In this document: positions 1 through 7,289 of the stretch, in pieces
Position numbering within the stretch: position 1 is the stretch's first letter
Layout of the letters: each line of letters starts with the position of its first letter
Assembly (NCBI GenBank): GCA_050736615.1
Contig: JBOHWL010000170.1
Coordinates: forward strand, 1 to 7,860
Direction of reading: 5' to 3'
Source of the DNA: JBOHWJ01 sp050736615
Lineage (GTDB): Bacteria; Desulfobacterota; Binatia; Binatales; Binataceae
DNA: 7,860 nt
The notes under the pieces: model-generated
Seen by the model: only the letters and a program-made list of their open reading frames with translations
The model's database searches: none
Told to the model about the DNA's origin: nothing
Translations under genes and position numbers: made by a program

Positions 1-3000
1 AGCTCTCAAGATTGAACGGCACGTTCCAGTCAAAGCTTGTACCGATCGCCACGAAGTTGAACTCGCTGGGCTTGGGTCGGTGACTGACGTCGTTGGCGAC
101 AAAATACTGACTCGACGGAAACGTTACCTGGAAAGCGGGACAGCCCTGCGCCGGACAGTCGAGGTCCTTGACCGACCAACTGCATACGGTCTGACCGAGG
201 GGGTTGGTCTGATTGCAGGTATTGTAATACGGACTCTTCGGGTTGCACTGGCACGAACCTGCGTTGCCATTTTTGACCCAACTACACATCGTCGCCGGTT
301 GACAGAATTGCTGGCCTAACATCTGTGGCGGGTCCGAATCCGGAACGATACTGTTGAGATTAAAGTCGCTGGCAATGCCGGACATATCTGTTTTCAGGGT
401 CAAGATACCGTCCTTTGGTTCGTAACTGGCGCTCCATCCCGTGGGCAAAGCGCCGCCATTGGCCGCGGCGAACGTATACTTGGCGGTATCGATCGCCACA
501 TAGCCGAATTTCACATTGGTTTGGGCAAAGGTCTGGTCGCCGATGTTCGGAATATCCTTGCCCACGAACATCGTGTAGGTCTGCTGCGTGTCGGGTTTGG
601 CGTAGACGAAGAACAGGTCGTATTTCTCCCCGGCGGTAAACACGTTGACGCTTTGGGCGCCGTGGTCCGTCTGCGTCTTTTTTGAAACGGTCGTATCGAT
701 GTAATAGCTGCCGTGATTGACGGTGAGGCCGCTGCGCTGGAAGGTGTTCTGCCCCATCATCCGCTTCACCTGATTTAGCCCTTCGCTTTCGCCCTTAACC
801 AGGAGTTGGCGATAGAGTGGAACGCCTACGCAACTGCCAGTGCTTCCGGGCGGCACGCTGCAGCTACTGCCCCAGTTGTTATCGGCACATTCCAGAAATG
901 GCGGCGTTGGCGCCGGCGGAGGCGGTGGGAACACTGGCAACGCGCATTCGGGATAGAGCGCCGCCGTCACATACTCATAAGGACTGGTCTTGGCGGTTGC
1001 GGGCGGACACTTGGCGTCCTTAGTGGCGTTCGAGGCGACATCGGACGCGCATTCCGAAGTCTCGGTCGGTGCATCGAAGAAAGGCTCCTGGTTGACCGAG
1101 ATCGTTTCATTCTTCGGCATCGCGGGACTGGTATTCACCGGGCTGGTGAGGCCGGTCAAAGTGCCATCGTCGTCATTCAGCACGGTCTCGCGATCGATAT
1201 CGGTAAAGCCATTGAAGTAGCCGGGATTCCACGAGCAGTAGTTCGTTTTTGTCTCAGGCAGGTTGGTATTGAAGTCGAATAGGCCTCCCTCAAAGAACGG
1301 CTCGGTCACGAAATGGCGGATATCGACGCCGCTGAAAAATAGATTCGCCGAATGAAACGCCGGCGCATAGTAGAAGCCGTTGGGCTGCTTCCATCCGATC
1401 GCCGCGTTGGGCAGATAACAGCGGGCTTCGTCAGCCTTGCCGGTGCGGTAGGCCTTGATGCCGTTGAGACCGCCATTCATGAAGCCAGAATACTGACAGG
1501 GATTGCCATTATCGGCGTTGGGTTCGCACTTGCCGTGGTCGTCGATGACGCCGCCGCTCGCAGTACCGTTGGTGGTCAGATAGGTCGGATGAATATTTAT
1601 GTAAGCGTTGGAATCCTGGTAGGTCGGGCCGTCATAGACACTGAACAGGCGCTGGGCCACCCCAAAGTTGGTGAGCTGCATGCTCACGCCTTCGTTCTGA
1701 TCCAGGCAAAACGAATTATTGGGGTTGCCGTTGGTGGGGTAGGGAGCGCAGGACAGGCCGGTTATTTTGTTCTGCCCGTAAGTGGCGGTGAATGGGTTGA
1801 ATGGCCCAGCATTCGAGGCCAGCGGATTTTTTGACAAATCGCTATTCGGGTTCTGCCATTGCGTGCTGCCGATGAACGCGCTCTTGCGCGCCAGCGCCCA
1901 AAAGCCGGTGATCACCGAGGATTTGCTGTAGTCGCCGCTGGTGACGAAATTGAGCCCGGCGCCCTGCACGTCGCTGATCACGCTGTTGATCACCAGCGAC
2001 CAGAACGGCCTTACCCAAATTGCGGAGAAATTGTTTTGCGCCCAATTGAACGACGTCATGAAGCGGTCGAGCACGACCACGTCGCAGGTGGCGTGATTGC
2101 CGTCAGAGCAGATGGGTACCGCCGAACAATCAACCGAAGCGTTGCCCGAATCCGCGGCGGAGCAGCGCGTCGCCAGGCGTCCGCCGCCGCCGATGATTGG
2201 CCAGTAAAGAGGATTCGGAGGATTCGGATTTTTTACAGGGTCAACCGGATAATTCTGTGTCGCCTGAGCCGAGGGCAGCATCTGCAACGTCGAGATCTTC
2301 GAGACCAGCTTGGCCGGGTCCATGAAATTGACGCCGTTACAGGTCGAACTGGCTCCGACTTCCATGAAACCTTCCATCGCGGAGGTGCAGGTATTGCCGA
2401 CGAACTTCTGTAACGGAGTGGTGCCGGCGCGGCCTGCTCCTACTTGTTCGCTGGCGTACCCGAACCATTTCTCGGTCCGCGAAGGCCCACTGACGGCGCC
2501 CGGCACGAACCAGTAGCACGCGCCACAGGTGCCGGCGCCCGCCGCCATGTTGTACTCGAAATCGTTCCAGCCGTTCATGATCCAAAAGATCGCCGGATGG
2601 TTGGCGTCCGAGTAGTAGGGGAAATTGTCATAGCCGATCTCGCAGCTACTATCGTGATTCGTGCAGCTCGCGTCGTTGGTGGTCAGAATCCCCGGCACCT
2701 GGCGCGGATTCTGGACGTTGGCAACCGCCGCGCGCGCGAATACCCCGAGGTTGGCATACAACTGGTTCCCGGTCTCGGTGCCGTCTTCGAGATAATAGCC
2801 GTGACCGATTGACCTGAAACCGACGTTGCGCGCCAGACGTACGCCCTGCGTACCATGAATCACGATCCAGCGCGTCATCGAATCCCAGATGGAGCTGTCC
2901 TTGACGAAGGTGGGCGGCACGCCCCCGACCGCAGGCGGCGTCTGGCGGTCCATGTGGAAATGCACCGGGTAGTGCATGATCTCGCCGCCCTGTCCAAGAT

Positions 3001-4213
3001 GGTAAAACTCCACGCCCTGCACCTGGTAGCTCGCAAAACCCTGTCTTACGATGGTATGGCCGCCGAAATAGTAGCCGGGGCCGCTGCCAGCGGGAGGCGG
3101 CGCCGGAAACGGCGTGGTTGGAGTGTCACCCTCAGAGACAATGCGGATACTGCGCGTCAGCAAGCCCACCGCTGCACGCGTATCGGCGGAAGAAATGTTC
3201 AATCCTAGCCGTGAAATGCCTGGGTAAGAGGCATTCGATAAATCAAACATCTTGCCGTTGTGCGGCCACTTGACCCCAGTCACCGTCGGGTCGGCATTGG
3301 TGAAGTTGATGGTCGTGGTATTGCCGCTGACCGTGGGCGTGCCGTTGATGATCAATTCCTCCGAATGCCCCGGCAGATAATCGGTCGTCGTGACCACGAT
3401 ATGGTCGCCGCTCTGCCAATCAACCTTGCGATCGATCACCAGGCTCTGAGCGCCGGGCTGTAGCGTGCCTTGCAGGCGGCCCCAGCTTGTGCCCGTACAT
3501 GAAGGGTCGCTCTCGGCGCATGGCACCGGAATTTTGCTCGGATAAATCGCACCTTTTTTGCCAAAGAGTTGCAGCGTACCGTCGTAGGAGACGGCCAGGA
3601 CCTTGTGGCCGAACCAGGCGTTGGGATTGCTTGTCTTGTCGGCCGGATCCAGCGCCTCATAGGAATAAAAGCAATCGTTGACGCCGCTCGGAAGCGCTGA
3701 CGGGTTGCACGAAGCCGGATTCAGCGCGGGGGGCATCGTGCGCGGATTGGAGCCCCAAATCGTGCTTGGCACACCACAATCAGCGTTGGTAGCGCAGGTA
3801 ACTCCAGGGTCGGTCGCCGCGCCCCAGAGATGAATCGTGACCTGTCCCCCATTTTTCCCAATCGGATCAGTGGGCGAACCCGCAATCAGGCTGCCGCCAT
3901 TTTCAACGACGATATTCTCGGCATAAAAATCGATCTTCGCGTCATCGAAGCTCAACGTGCCGCCGCTAGCGGCGCTGGGCGCCGTGAAAATGTTGACGTT
4001 GTGGAACGTGTAGGTTCCAGCTTTGACCTCGCACGGCCCGGTCACCTGCAGATCAGTTGTCGCATCACCTGCTGGCAAGCTCTGGCCGGCCGCATCGTTA
4101 CAGGGGACGGTTGCGGCGGAAGCACGGCCATATAAGCAGGCTGTTGTCAGCAATAGGCTCGCGGCAAACAGCGTGAATCCGTAATATCGTCTAACCAGAC
4201 GCACAGTTGACAC
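1..4213 (-). CDS. Secreted G8-domain / parallel beta-helix protein, CEMIP/TMEM2 (hyaluronidase)-like; 3' end outside window
   Basis: I translated the frame by hand; it stays open for 1404 codons to the left edge, so the C-terminus is missing. Start GTG 4213 is chosen because GAGG lies 8 nt upstream and a signal peptide follows (RLVRR, hydrophobic 13-29, cleavage ASA|A after residue 33). Other in-frame GTGs lie at 4234, 4222 and 4204. Residues about 40-360 look like a G8 domain: W244-G-R-L, then DWQSGDHIVVTTTDY (265-279), an EE at 285-286, and VGLLTRSIRI (349-358). A beta-helix follows: GVEFYHLGQ (400-408), HYPVHFHM (414-421), IHGTQGV (452-458), GHGYYLEDG (470-478), FWIMN..N....N.AAG (543-559), NFSAIWVRP (728-736), VYDGPT (859-864), DDDGTLTG (1014-1021). 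A Pro-rich stretch sits at 1093-1104. These motifs parallel animal CEMIP and TMEM2 in order; those proteins are about 1360-1380 residues and are linked to hyaluronan breakdown. Inference: an exported glycan-binding or glycan-cleaving protein. Substrate and catalysis are not shown. About 39 Cys suggest many disulfides. Confidence 0.88.
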   Translation of the reverse strand, partial: MSTVRLVRRYYGFTLFAASLLLTTACLYGRASAATVPCNDAAGQSLPAGDATTDLQVTGPCEVKAGTYTFHNVNIFTAPSAASGGTLSFDDAKIDFYAENIVVENGGSLIAGSPTDPIGKNGGQVTIHLWGAATDPGVTCATNADCGVPSTIWGSNPRTMPPALNPASCNPSALPSGVNDCFYSYEALDPADKTSNPNAWFGHKVLAVSYDGTLQLFGKKGAIYPSKIPVPCAESDPSCTGTSWGRLQGTLQPGAQSLVIDRKVDWQSGDHIVVTTTDYLPGHSEELIINGTPTVSGNTTTINFTNADPTVTGVKWPHNGKMFDLSNASYPGISRLGLNISSADTRAAVGLLTRSIRIVSEGDTPTTPFPAPPPAGSGPGYYFGGHTIVRQGFASYQVQGVEFYHLGQGGEIMHYPVHFHMDRQTPPAVGGVPPTFVKDSSIWDSMTRWIVIHGTQGVRLARNVGFRSIGHGYYLEDGTETGNQLYANLGVFARAAVANVQNPRQVPGILTTNDASCTNHDSSCEIGYDNFPYYSDANHPAIFWIMNGWNDFEYNMAAGAGTCGACYWFVPGAVSGPSRTEKWFGYASEQVGAGRAGTTPLQKFVGNTCTSAMEGFMEVGASSTCNGVNFMDPAKLVSKISTLQMLPSAQATQNYPVDPVKNPNPPNPLYWPIIGGGGRLATRCSAADSGNASVDCSAVPICSDGNHATCDVVVLDRFMTSFNWAQNNFSAIWVRPFWSLVINSVISDVQGAGLNFVTSGDYSKSSVITGFWALARKSAFIGSTQWQNPNSDLSKNPLASNAGPFNPFTATYGQNKITGLSCAPYPTNGNPNNSFCLDQNEGVSMQLTNFGVAQRLFSVYDGPTYQDSNAYINIHPTYLTTNGTASGGVIDDHGKCEPNADNGNPCQYSGFMNGGLNGIKAYRTGKADEARCYLPNAAIGWKQPNGFYYAPAFHSANLFFSGVDIRHFVTEPFFEGGLFDFNTNLPETKTNYCSWNPGYFNGFTDIDRETVLNDDDGTLTGLTSPVNTSPAMPKNETISVNQEPFFDAPTETSECASDVASNATKDAKCPPATAKTSPYEYVTAALYPECALPVFPPPPPAPTPPFLECADNNWGSSCSVPPGSTGSCVGVPLYRQLLVKGESEGLNQVKRMMGQNTFQRSGLTVNHGSYYIDTTVSKKTQTDHGAQSVNVFTAGEKYDLFFVYAKPDTQQTYTMFVGKDIPNIGDQTFAQTNVKFGYVAIDTAKYTFAAANGGALPTGWSASYEPKDGILTLKTDMSGIASDFNLNSIVPDSDPPQMLGQQFCQPATMCSWVKNGNAGSCQCNPKSPYYNTCNQTNPLGQTVCSWSVKDLDCPAQGCPAFQVTFPSSQYFVANDVSHRPKPSEFNFVAIGTSFDWNVPFNLES

Positions 4214-4221
4214 TAGGCACA

Positions 4222-4225
4222 CCTC
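4222..4225 (-). promoter_or_regulatory. Ribosome binding site (GAGG) deciding the GTG start of the G8 protein
   Basis: On the minus strand GAGG occupies 4225-4222, 8 nt before GTG 4213. This spacing favours GTG 4213 over the other in-frame GTGs at 4234, 4222 and 4204. The frame is closed upstream by a TGA at 4267-4265, and no ATG occurs between that stop and the signal peptide. Confidence 0.5.
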
Positions 4226-4354
4226 GTGAACCACTATTGCGAAGTTGCGGGTGAATAAGTATGTTCAACCGGAATTGCAGATAAATTTCAAGCACTTGAC
4301 TGCGCTGAAGCTGATAAATCGTCATTAACGGCTAGTTTTTTAACGGATGCCTTG

Positions 4355-4395
4355 AATAAATCGAACGGCCTGATCTAAAGGACATTCGATTTATT
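4355..4395. repeat. 11-bp perfect inverted repeat, possible operator or 5' UTR hairpin
   Basis: AATAAATCGAA (4355-4365) is exactly mirrored by TTCGATTTATT (4385-4395), with 19 nt between. It lies 53 bp before the lipoprotein start. The stem is AT-rich, so as RNA it would be only moderately stable; as DNA it could be a binding site for a dimeric regulator. It is not followed by a T-tract, so it does not look like a terminator. Confidence 0.6.
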
Positions 4396-4433
4396 GGCGA
4401 ATGGATGAATCAGGCTGAACATCCGGCCGCCTG

Positions 4434-4438
4434 GGAGG
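4434..4438 (+). promoter_or_regulatory. Ribosome binding site of the propeller lipoprotein gene
   Basis: GGAGG at 4434-4438 lies 9 nt before ATG 4448, inside a purine-rich run (G-rich 4433-4447). It supports this ATG, which also places a correct lipoprotein signal peptide at the N-terminus. Confidence 0.7.
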
Positions 4439-4447
4439 GGGGGAGAG

Positions 4448-6562
4448 ATGAGTTGCAAACGGTTGGTGCCGTATGACCGCGTAATCAAGCTTTCGCTATT
4501 GGGGTTTCTAGTCCTCGGTCTGTCGCTGCTTGCAGGATGTGGCGGCGATAACAGCTCCACGGTCCAGCCGCATCATACACCCACCCCTACTCCCACCATT
4601 TCGCCCACTCCCACTCCGACGCCTACCGGCGTTCCCACTCCGACACCGACGCCCACCTTGACGCCGACCCCTACTCCGACGCCGACACCGGTACACATAA
4701 TCACGGGCTTTCTCTATGACGGTGCGCCGTCAACCGGCAACCCGGTTAGCGGCGCGTCGATAACCGCTTATCAGGCTGGCGCCACCGGTTACGGCAAGGG
4801 CGCGATCCAACTTGCCCAGGTCAGTTCGCAAAGTGACGGCAGTTTCACAATCCCGATCTTGACCTGCCAAGGCAGCGGTTATGCGCAGGACGTCTACCTG
4901 GTCGCGACGGGTGGCAGTCTGAGTGGCCAGCAAGGCGGCAATCCGGCAATTGCGCTGAACGTCCAAGAAGGTGGCAATTCCGCTATCGCGCTGAGCGCGG
5001 CCCTCGGTCCGTGCTACAGCTTGCCCGATTCAGTCGTGGTCAATGAGGTGACCACGGTCGCAACGACCTGGGCTTTGTCCCAATTCCTTGATTCCACAGG
5101 CCAGGATGTCGGTACTTCCGCCACCAATCAGACCGGACTCAGCAACGCTGCTGATATCGTAACTTTGAAGAATCTCGTCGATGTTACCACGGGACTGGCG
5201 CCGGCCTCGTTTCCTCAGGGCCTCACTTCCCCAACCGCCGCGCTCTACAGCCTGGCGAATATCCTTGCCGGATGTGTGATTTCTTCAGGCGCGGGATCGG
5301 CCGCCTGCCAAAGCCTGTTCACCGCGGCCACGCCGCCGGGCTCAAACGCTCCGGCGACCACCCTGGAAGCGGCGCTGGATATCGCACGCAATCCGGTGAA
5401 TAACGTGAATAGCCTGTTCAACCTGGTGCCGGCCAAGGCGCCCTATACGCCCGGGCTCAGCGCGGCGCCGGGGAGCTGGCTGCTGACGCTGAATTACGCG
5501 CCCAGTAACGCTCAGTTCAGCGCGCCGTATGCGCTCGCGATTGATGCGCCCGGCAACGTATGGGTAGTCAACGGCGCCGGTGACAGCGTAACCGAATTGA
5601 TCGCCGCGAGTGGCTACACCAACGTTTTGAACCTCTCGCCGCCGGGTGCGAATCTCGATTTTCCCACCGCGCTCGCGTTCGATAGCTCGGGCAATCTATG
5701 GGTGGTAAATCTGAGCAACAATAGTGTGAGTGAACTTACCGCCGCCAGCGGTTATGAGACCGGCTTCAATTTCGCGCCCGCCGCCGCCGCCTTCAATTCC
5801 CCGTTTGCGCTCGCGTTCGACGCCGCGGGCAACCTGTGGATCACGAATTTGAACAGCGACAGCGTCAGCGCATTGCTGGCCGGGTGCTCTTCCAGCAGTT
5901 GCGTCGGTGAAGACTTCAGCAATTCCAATACCGGCAATCCGGGCGCGGCATTCAGTCTTCCGGCTGCGCTCGCCTTAGATCCGGCTGGCAACTTGTGGGT
6001 GGCCAATTACGGCAACAACAGCGTCAGCAGGCTCGCGGCGGGATGTTCAAGCGCGAGTTGCGCCGGTGCGAACTTCAGCAATTCCAATACCGGCAATCCG
6101 GGCGCGGCATTCAGCAACCCCATTTCACTCGGCCTCGACACTGCGGGAAATATCTGGGTGGCCAACGCGGGCAACGACAGCGTCAGCGAATTGCCGGCGG
6201 GATGTTCCAGCGCGAGTTGTAATGGCCAATCTTTTAACAACTCGAACACTGGCAGCCCCGGCGCATCGTTTATCTTTCCCTCCGCGCTCGCCCTCGATAG
6301 CGCCAACAATGTCTGGATCACCAACGACATCGGTAACAGCCTCAGCGAACTGGTCGCGTCGAGCAGTTACAAAACGGGGCTTAACTTCACGCCATGGGCG
6401 ACGTACCAGGGCCAGTTTGCGGTGGTCGGCGACGCGGCGGGCAATCTCTGGATGGTGAACAATCACGACAGCAGCGTGACGGAAGCGATTGGCCTGTCAG
6501 CGCCGGTGCTGACGCCGCTCCAAGCCTGCCTCAAGCAGGGTCATAACGTCTGCCTGCCTTGA
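4448..6562 (+). CDS. Lipoprotein with TP-rich linker, NEVTT-type module and NHL-like beta-propeller repeats
   Basis: A 704-residue exported lipoprotein. A basic N-region and hydrophobic core (15-28) end in the lipobox LLAGC with lipidated C31, followed by GGDNSS, so outer-membrane anchoring is likely. Residues 44-81 are a Thr-Pro spacer. Residues 84-185 begin like a carboxypeptidase-regulatory or Ig-type beta fold (GASITAYQAG, DGSFTIP). Residues 185-350 form a module with NEVTT (199-203), LANILAGC (269-276), a second Cys at 287, AALDIARNP (308-316) and W344. I recall this pattern from other environmental bacterial proteins, but it has no function known to me. From 359 there are seven repeats of the type ALA(F/L/I)D..GN(L/V/I)W(V/I).N....S(V/L)(S/T)EL, starting at 359, 405, 451, 504, 557, 610 and 657. 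Seven copies fit a seven-bladed propeller of NHL or Vgb-like type. The role is probably binding at the cell surface; no enzyme motif is visible. It is divergent from the G8 protein gene. Confidence 0.9.
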   Translation: MSCKRLVPYDRVIKLSLLGFLVLGLSLLAGCGGDNSSTVQPHHTPTPTPTISPTPTPTPTGVPTPTPTPTLTPTPTPTPTPVHIITGFLYDGAPSTGNPVSGASITAYQAGATGYGKGAIQLAQVSSQSDGSFTIPILTCQGSGYAQDVYLVATGGSLSGQQGGNPAIALNVQEGGNSAIALSAALGPCYSLPDSVVVNEVTTVATTWALSQFLDSTGQDVGTSATNQTGLSNAADIVTLKNLVDVTTGLAPASFPQGLTSPTAALYSLANILAGCVISSGAGSAACQSLFTAATPPGSNAPATTLEAALDIARNPVNNVNSLFNLVPAKAPYTPGLSAAPGSWLLTLNYAPSNAQFSAPYALAIDAPGNVWVVNGAGDSVTELIAASGYTNVLNLSPPGANLDFPTALAFDSSGNLWVVNLSNNSVSELTAASGYETGFNFAPAAAAFNSPFALAFDAAGNLWITNLNSDSVSALLAGCSSSSCVGEDFSNSNTGNPGAAFSLPAALALDPAGNLWVANYGNNSVSRLAAGCSSASCAGANFSNSNTGNPGAAFSNPISLGLDTAGNIWVANAGNDSVSELPAGCSSASCNGQSFNNSNTGSPGASFIFPSALALDSANNVWITNDIGNSLSELVASSSYKTGLNFTPWATYQGQFAVVGDAAGNLWMVNNHDSSVTEAIGLSAPVLTPLQACLKQGHNVCLP
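4577..4690 (+). repeat. Low-complexity ACN-CCN repeat encoding a Thr-Pro spacer
   Basis: Thirty-eight codons (residues 44-81 of the lipoprotein) are almost entirely alternating Thr and Pro, with short breaks such as IS, GV and L. Codon third positions vary, so the run is kept at protein level and is not a simple clonal microsatellite. Such spacers usually hold a domain away from the membrane anchor and may be glycosylated; glycosylation is speculation here. Confidence 0.9.
5798..6274 (+). repeat. Three tandem 159-bp propeller-repeat units inside the lipoprotein gene
   Basis: Units 5798-5956, 5957-6115 and 6116-6274 each encode 53 residues with an insert of the form AGCSS.SC.G..F.NSNTG.PGA.F. 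The first two share a perfect 43-nt identity (5913-5955 and 6072-6114), exactly 159 nt apart. The second and third share long matches around 6041 and 6200, again 159 nt apart. The flanking repeats are 46-47 residues and lack the two-Cys insert, so the 53-residue unit appears to have spread by recent in-frame duplication. Confidence 0.9.
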
Positions 6563-6866
6563 GTAGGACCCGCACCCGGTGCCCTGTCCCGAAAATACGT
6601 TATCAAAAATGCAGCGCCGCGCCATTCAAAGAACCGGTACCGGCTTCGCTAGTGCGATTGCGTTCGCGCCGCTCACTTCACTCAGAATGACGGCCGGGCC
6701 ATTGGTGTTGAAGTTGTTTGCGGGACAACAAACCAGTACGGGGCAAATAAGAGTGTCAGCGGTGGTTCGCTCGATTCAGGAGCTTTGACGTTGCCGCCGC
6801 AGTGCAAAGAGCGAGAATACGCGGGACGCTGTTTTGCGCCTGCCCCGTCCGGAAGAGGCGCCAACA
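6563..6866. other. Convergent intergenic region, no gene seen
   Basis: This lies between the ends of the lipoprotein gene and atpC. Short open frames here have no recognisable product and no good ribosome site. Two weak hairpins are present: GGAC/GTCC flanking GCAC-CCG-GTGC (6566-6589), just after the lipoprotein stop, and GCGCCT/AGGCGC (6836-6841 with 6856-6861), just after the atpC stop. Neither has a T-tract, so terminator calls would be weak. The stretch at 6671-6693 (CACTTCACTCAGAATGAC within it) resembles dispersed intergenic repeat fragments that I recall from environmental genomes; this cannot be tested here. Confidence 0.6.
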
Positions 6867-7289
6867 TTAACGCGGGGCGCGGCGTAGTTGCTCGACTTCC
6901 GCGCGCGCACGCGCCAGCTTGAGTGAATTCTCCGCCTCGAGATAACCGGGATCGTAGAAACTGAACTGCGACATCCGTCGTTCGGCTTCCTGGACTTCGG
7001 GCGCCGCCTCCGCCGGATCAATCGCGCCAAGCGCGATCGCGTCGAGCGCCAGCACGGTCATCACGCCGTCCTTGACCTCGGCCAAACCGCCAATCAGCAG
7101 ATATTCGTTGTAATGGCCGTCGGCGAGTCTGAGCGTCAACATTCCGGGATCGAGTGAGGTCACATAATTGGTATGGTTGGCGAGTACGCCGAATTCGCCC
7201 AGGGGATTGACCGCCGTCACCTGTTCGACCGCATCGTCGAAGACCACCCCGGTTGGCGTCACCAGCTTGAACGGAAACGAATCAGCCAT
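6867..7289 (-). CDS. atpC: F-type ATP synthase epsilon subunit (F1 sector)
   Basis: A complete 140-residue protein, normal for the family (about 130-140). Residues 1-85 give the N-terminal beta-sandwich with the family pattern FKLVTPTGVVFDD and GEFGVLANHTNYVTSLDPG, then GGLAEVKDGVMTVLA. Residues 90-140 are charged and helical (EAERRMSQF, ARARAEVEQLRR), matching the C-terminal two-helix region that contacts the beta and gamma subunits and restrains ATP hydrolysis. The subunit is part of the central stalk of the membrane-bound F1Fo complex. It follows atpD on the same strand, as the last gene of the usual atp operon. ATG 7289 has no clear Shine-Dalgarno sequence before it, and no in-frame alternative start lies just upstream, so the start rests on family length and N-terminal match. 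Confidence 0.96.
   Translation of the reverse strand: MADSFPFKLVTPTGVVFDDAVEQVTAVNPLGEFGVLANHTNYVTSLDPGMLTLRLADGHYNEYLLIGGLAEVKDGVMTVLALDAIALGAIDPAEAAPEVQEAERRMSQFSFYDPGYLEAENSLKLARARAEVEQLRRAPR

Larger units (their letters stand above)
4214..4447. promoter_or_regulatory. Divergent intergenic region between the G8 protein and propeller lipoprotein genes
   Basis: This 234-bp region is visibly more AT-rich than its flanks and must hold the promoters of both outward-facing genes. No consensus sigma-70 promoter is convincing. On the plus strand the best partial match is TTGAAT (4352-4357), a 16-nt gap, and TCTAAA (4374-4379), which overlaps an inverted repeat. A TTGACT at 4296-4301 lacks a good -10 at normal spacing. 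On the minus strand TTGAAA (4291-4286) also has no good partner. The promoter positions are guesses. Confidence 0.45.

Noticed and set aside
806..2413. Plus-strand open frames (806-1282, 1352-1834, 1859-2413) as genes
   Set aside because: They lie antisense to the continuous minus-strand G8/beta-helix frame, are Arg- and Ala-rich without recognisable motifs, and lack ribosome sites. The minus-strand frame carries clear family motifs throughout.
3436..3660. Minus-strand open frame of 74 codons
   Set aside because: It is an out-of-frame shadow inside the G8 domain coding region.
4135..4213. Lipoprotein signal at C26 (LLTTAC) of the G8 protein
   Set aside because: The residues before the Cys do not fit a good lipobox, and a clear signal peptidase I site (ASA|A) follows at residue 33.
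5798..6274. CRISPR-like array
   Set aside because: The repeats are 159 bp, in frame and encode propeller blades; there are no short identical repeats with unique spacers.
6007..6330. Minus-strand open frame of 107 codons
   Set aside because: It is the antisense of the propeller repeats; its apparent internal repeats simply mirror those of the real gene.
4448..6562. Virginiamycin B lyase (antibiotic resistance) function
   Set aside because: The propeller repeats are of a similar general type, but no catalytic His/Glu arrangement is evident, and the long lipoprotein N-terminal part does not fit that enzyme.
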